Of a stretch of 7,785 bases of DNA, positions 4,299-7,785 are shown in pieces (the stretch's first letter is position 1; each line of letters starts with the position of its first letter). The stretch is from Patescibacteria group bacterium (GTDB taxonomy: Bacteria; Patescibacteriota; Microgenomatia; UBA1400; PJMF01), in contig JAHJBU010000024.1 in the NCBI GenBank assembly GCA_018813375.1, forward strand, positions 1-7,785, given 5' to 3'. The position numbers and the translations under genes were made by a program. A model generated the notes under the pieces. The model searched no databases. It saw only the letters and a list, made by a program, of their open reading frames with translations, and was not told the origin of the DNA.

Positions 4299-7200
4299 AT
4301 GTCAAATCATATAAAAAATCCAGTACTTCTTTCCACAGCTTACCCAAATGTTTCTGAATTTTATCAATCTTATCCTTAAGATCACCCTTATTTTGTGTCA
4401 CTCCAGTATAATGATCAACTATTGCTGTAACGCCAGTAGTTTCCAGATTATCCAACACCGCCATTAATCGCTGTTGACTAGAACGCAACTGCACAATGTT
4501 GCTCAAAATATGTTCGGGGTCTTTTTGCTCAGCCTGGTTTAATTCCCTTTCACCTCCATCAAGCAATTTTATTCTCCTTGGTAATTTAATCCTTGAAGAA
4601 TAAGCAACATCAAAACCACCAGCCTCTTCACTATTTTGATCAACAAAATAATTAAAAAATACCACTATCTGTTGGTCAATTATTTTAAACAAATTTTCTG
4701 AAAAATTAAGCGCATCCTCTCTTGTATTTAAAACTTCAGATAAATCAATAATTCCTCCGCTAGCCTCCATAGCTCTGGTTAAAAGTTGATGCATAGTAAT
4801 AAAAACTTCAGGTTTTAGAACATCTTTTTGAGCCTCCACCTGTTCCAATAACGCCGTAATTGGCAAACTCCCATGCTTAGTTATTGCTTCTATAAAAACC
4901 TCATCCTCATACCAAGGTCTAAATAAAACATTGAGTGTGCTAGAACGAATTCTGCCAATCATTTGTTCAAACAAATCAGATGCCCGTTGTTTATAAGCCA
5001 CCAGCGTATCTCTACCAGCATAAGCTTCTAACTCAATAATTTTTTGTAATATTTCTATATCTGCCAAATGTTTTGTCCAAGCTTGATTCCCAGACCTTAA
5101 TAAAACCGATCGCTTAAAATCTATAAATTTAATCTTATTATCAGACCAATGTTCCTCAATAAATTTCCAAGCTTGATCTAAATAAGACATAGCCTCCTGC
5201 TCTATTTCTTTAGCAGACATACCCTCTAGCGCATTTTCCACCATCCATAGATGAGAAGTTTTAAGTCTATGCTCGCCATCCATCTCATCCAATAAAATTG
5301 TCTTAGCAAAAACTAAAACATCCTCTCTGGAGAAAACTTTATTTTGATCTAACTCTCCATATTTATTAATTTCTTTAGATTGATTTCTAAAAGCTATTAT
5401 GATATTTATTGTAACTAAAGCCCACATCATCTTTTTTTCAGAAATAGTACTCAAACCCTCAATGTTAAATTTTGCATCACCTGGCATCATCAAAGATATA
5501 GTTGTAAGTAAACCATAAACTTCAAGTTTATTTTCAAAATCAATCTTATCAAACTGAGATCTGGCAATTCTCAATACCTCTTTCTGTTCAGCTTTTAATA
5601 AATCTTGTCGTACTTTTAATAGCCCCTCCACTACAATTTTTGAACTACCTGCATCTAATTCATCAAGCGAATTTACGCCATGATTACTAACAACGTCAGC
5701 AGTGACTTTTTCTAATAATAAACTCAAGCTCCAAGAAGGAAAAATTTTATTGACAATCTCTTTATCAGTCTTCCCGTCAATCTCTTCATCAATTTCCAGC
5801 ATTGGTTGTGTAAACTCCATCCACATTAAAAACAAACGCAAATCGTGTTTTCCAACCATCATTTCTTTAATTCTACGTCTCACTTCCACATCAGCCATGC
5901 GTTTCAAATCTTTGTCAAACTCGGCTTCATCTTTAGTCATAATTGCATTTTGTTGAGTACCAAAAGCTTCTCTTTGTTTATCTAAAATCTCGTTATGTGT
6001 CAAAGCGCGATTGCGTGCTGTAGCCTCATCTTCTGCTGCTATTTGCTGTGCTTCATTGATAAATCTAAGAATAATTTCAATATCTCGTGGATCAGTTATA
6101 TGCCCAGCCGCTCCTTTATTCTTCTCTAAAAAATTTCTAAACTTACTTGATCTTTTTTTAAGTTTTCGCAACCACTCATCCTCCATAGAAGCATAAAAAC
6201 AAGACAGTCCTAGATCACCTTGCCTCCCAGCTCGTCCTCGTAGTTGTCCATCAATGCGCAAAATTTCATTATGATCTACACCAACCACATACAGTCCACC
6301 TAAATCTCTGACTTTTTGTGCCTCTTGTTTCGTTGCTGATTCACCGCCCAACTTGATATCCACTCCTCTGCCAGCCATATTAGTAGCAATTGTTACTACA
6401 CCAAAAGCCCCAGCGTTAGCTATTACTCGAGCTTCTTCTTCAAGAGAAGAATGAGCATTTAATAGCTGACACTCAATTCCTACTGCTGTTATTAGTTTAA
6501 ACAATTGATTTGATTTTTGGATCGAAGTTGTCCCAACCAAAACTGGTCGACCATTTTTATTATTTGCAACTACATCTTCTACAATTGCTCTAAGTTTAGC
6601 CTCTTCTGTCCAATAAATTTCATCAGGTTTGTCAACTCTTAAATTTTCAAAATGTGACGGAATAATTACTGTTTCCATGCCATAAACTTCTTTAAACTCA
6701 TCTTCAACTCCATCTGTAGTCCCAGTCATGCCAGCCAATTTGTCATACTGTCTAAAATAACTCTGAACGGCAATTGACTCATAAGTCATATTTTCACTAG
6801 TAATTGGCACTCCTTCTTTAGCTTGAATGGATTGATGCAAGCCATCTGACCAACTCCGGCCAAACATTGAACGCCCTCCAGAATTGATGATCACCACCTG
6901 TTCTGTGTCACTTTGCAGATCATGCCTTAAAATATAATGAACATCTTTTTGATATAAAAATTGTGCCCGCAGAGATTGAATTACAAATCCCCACATCTGG
7001 TTAACTATGGGATCGCTTAATTCTGGAAGATCTGGATTAACTAAATTTAAATTAAGAGCTTTACCTAGCGCAATTTCTCCTTCTGGGGTCAAATATGCGC
7101 TCCAATCATTTTCATCCACCTTGTAATGCTCGGGTGCAAGTAGTTTAATCGCATCACTAACTTTCTGATAATGAGCCGTATTTTTTCCAGAAGGACCAGA

Positions 7201-7785
7201 AAGAATCAGCGGTGTGCGAGCTTCGTCTATTAAAACATTATCTACCTCATCAACAATGGCATAATGATGACCGCGCTGGACTCGCTTTGCTTTACTTAAT
7301 ACCATTCTGTCTCGCAAAAAATCAAAGCCAAATTCATTAGCAGTGCCATAGGTGATGTCAGCTTGATAAACTTGTTTTCTGGATGCCAATTCAAGTTGAT
7401 GCTGATTTATTGCCTGGTGCTGATCGACTGGCTGATGCCGATCAACTGGTTTTCCTTCACTATCAACTTTTCTGACTAAAAACGCTGGATTCGGACCTTT
7501 TTGAGTAGAACTTTGCAATACTCCAGAGCTTAAACCAAGCGTTTCATAAATAGACGCCATCCAGCGCGCATCACGTTGCGCCAAATAGTCGTTTGAGGTT
7601 ACGATGTGCACTCCTTGACCAACTGGAATCCCATCTAAAGGCTTAAATTTCCATTGGTCTAGATCACTGCCCCACTCCTGTGTAGCTCGCTCCACCCAAA
7701 CAGAATTTAAACTAAGTGCATTTAGATAAGTAGGTAAAGTAGCAGCTAAAGTCTTACCCTCTCCAGTTTTCATCTCTGCCACACA
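4291..7785 (-). CDS. secA: Preprotein translocase ATPase SecA, divergent and extra long (5' end beyond window)
   Basis: SecA drives secretory proteins through SecYEG by ATP hydrolysis at the inner membrane face. At least 1163 residues are visible. The first in-frame GTG (7780-7782) lies directly before the Walker A region and is not the true start; roughly the first 80 residues lie outside. Motifs (numbered from that GTG): MKTGEGKT 4-11; VTSNDYLAQRDARWM 61-75; DITYGTANEFGFDFLRDRM 142-160; Walker B DEVDNVLIDEARTPL 178-192; preprotein-crosslinking and NBD2 entry WSDGLHQSIQAKEGV 311-325; GMTGT 351-355; TIATNMAGRGVDIKLGG 464-480; RIDGQLRGRAGRQGD 509-523; scaffold/HSD helix RSGNQAWTKHL 896-906. 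Oddities: an HQ-rich insertion near 95-135, about 100 extra residues between motif VI and the scaffold helix, a C-terminal extension of about 200 residues, and no CxC...CH zinc motif. IVDEHTGR-like and ERHESRRID-like signatures are altered (IINSGGR, DHNEILRID). It could be the sole SecA or an accessory SecA2-type copy. Confidence 0.93.
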   Translation of the reverse strand, partial: CVAEMKTGEGKTLAATLPTYLNALSLNSVWVERATQEWGSDLDQWKFKPLDGIPVGQGVHIVTSNDYLAQRDARWMASIYETLGLSSGVLQSSTQKGPNPAFLVRKVDSEGKPVDRHQPVDQHQAINQHQLELASRKQVYQADITYGTANEFGFDFLRDRMVLSKAKRVQRGHHYAIVDEVDNVLIDEARTPLILSGPSGKNTAHYQKVSDAIKLLAPEHYKVDENDWSAYLTPEGEIALGKALNLNLVNPDLPELSDPIVNQMWGFVIQSLRAQFLYQKDVHYILRHDLQSDTEQVVIINSGGRSMFGRSWSDGLHQSIQAKEGVPITSENMTYESIAVQSYFRQYDKLAGMTGTTDGVEDEFKEVYGMETVIIPSHFENLRVDKPDEIYWTEEAKLRAIVEDVVANNKNGRPVLVGTTSIQKSNQLFKLITAVGIECQLLNAHSSLEEEARVIANAGAFGVVTIATNMAGRGVDIKLGGESATKQEAQKVRDLGGLYVVGVDHNEILRIDGQLRGRAGRQGDLGLSCFYASMEDEWLRKLKKRSSKFRNFLEKNKGAAGHITDPRDIEIILRFINEAQQIAAEDEATARNRALTHNEILDKQREAFGTQQNAIMTKDEAEFDKDLKRMADVEVRRRIKEMMVGKHDLRLFLMWMEFTQPMLEIDEEIDGKTDKEIVNKIFPSWSLSLLLEKVTADVVSNHGVNSLDELDAGSSKIVVEGLLKVRQDLLKAEQKEVLRIARSQFDKIDFENKLEVYGLLTTISLMMPGDAKFNIEGLSTISEKKMMWALVTINIIIAFRNQSKEINKYGELDQNKVFSREDVLVFAKTILLDEMDGEHRLKTSHLWMVENALEGMSAKEIEQEAMSYLDQAWKFIEEHWSDNKIKFIDFKRSVLLRSGNQAWTKHLADIEILQKIIELEAYAGRDTLVAYKQRASDLFEQMIGRIRSSTLNVLFRPWYEDEVFIEAITKHGSLPITALLEQVEAQKDVLKPEVFITMHQLLTRAMEASGGIIDLSEVLNTREDALNFSENLFKIIDQQIVVFFNYFVDQNSEEAGGFDVAYSSRIKLPRRIKLLDGGERELNQAEQKDPEHILSNIVQLRSSQQRLMAVLDNLETTGVTAIVDHYTGVTQNKGDLKDKIDKIQKHLGKLWKEVLDFLYDLTYV

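Noticed and set aside
5702..6196. Two plus-strand frames inside secA
   Set aside because: Ser/Leu-rich antisense shadows of a strongly supported SecA coding region.
7780..7782. GTG as the true start of SecA
   Set aside because: It lies directly in front of the AEMKTGEGKT Walker A segment, which in SecA is preceded by roughly 80-100 residues. The frame is open to the window edge.
1..7785. CRISPR arrays, tRNA or rRNA genes
   Set aside because: No regularly spaced repeats, cloverleaf-like sequences or rRNA signatures were seen on either strand.

Overview
This is an AT-rich bacterial window. Its backbone runs on the minus strand, and an accessory stretch of about 3.1 kb sits in the middle. TGA and TAA both serve as ordinary stops (TGA ends the PHP gene, TAA ends secA and the nuclease gene), so nothing points to a recoded genetic code. 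A very long, divergent SecA without the usual C-terminal zinc motif, an unrecognised lipoprotein, a BRO-type antirepressor and fragments of selfish elements would suit a Patescibacteria/CPR-type or other deep-branching uncultured bacterium. That placement is inference from gene style only.

From the right edge inward (minus strand), 4291-7785 is most of secA. It lacks only the N-terminus outside the window and carries an unusual insertion and a long C-terminal extension. A 53-codon ORF (4137-4298) starts inside the secA stop region and looks like the beginning of a truncated gene, perhaps a C39-like peptidase. At the left edge (1-863) is the N-terminal part of a lipoprotein gene.

Between two near-identical direct repeats exactly 3100 bp apart (926-1031 and 4026-4131) lies a patchwork. 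From left to right it holds: a tiny ORF entering the repeat; an apparently intact endonuclease/exonuclease/phosphatase (EEP) gene; a PHP-domain gene missing its N-terminal metal-binding motifs, coupled to the EEP gene by an ATGA overlap; a fossil of a second secA 3' end; a frameshifted IS4/IS701-like transposase fragment on the plus strand; a BRO-family gene on the plus strand, complete except for one in-frame TAA; the first 64 codons of a second EEP gene, broken at the BRO junction; and the domain V/VI end of a group II intron.

The order secA tail, EEP, repeat occurs twice: once complete and once as fossils. This suggests an old tandem duplication of the secA-downstream region, later opened by mobile DNA and eroded. 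The region reads as an insertion and rearrangement hotspot beside secA, not as one coherent new system. The items most worth a second look are the single-nonsense BRO gene, the second-secA fossil, the repeated ORF tail with its A7 slippery tract, and the aberrant SecA.
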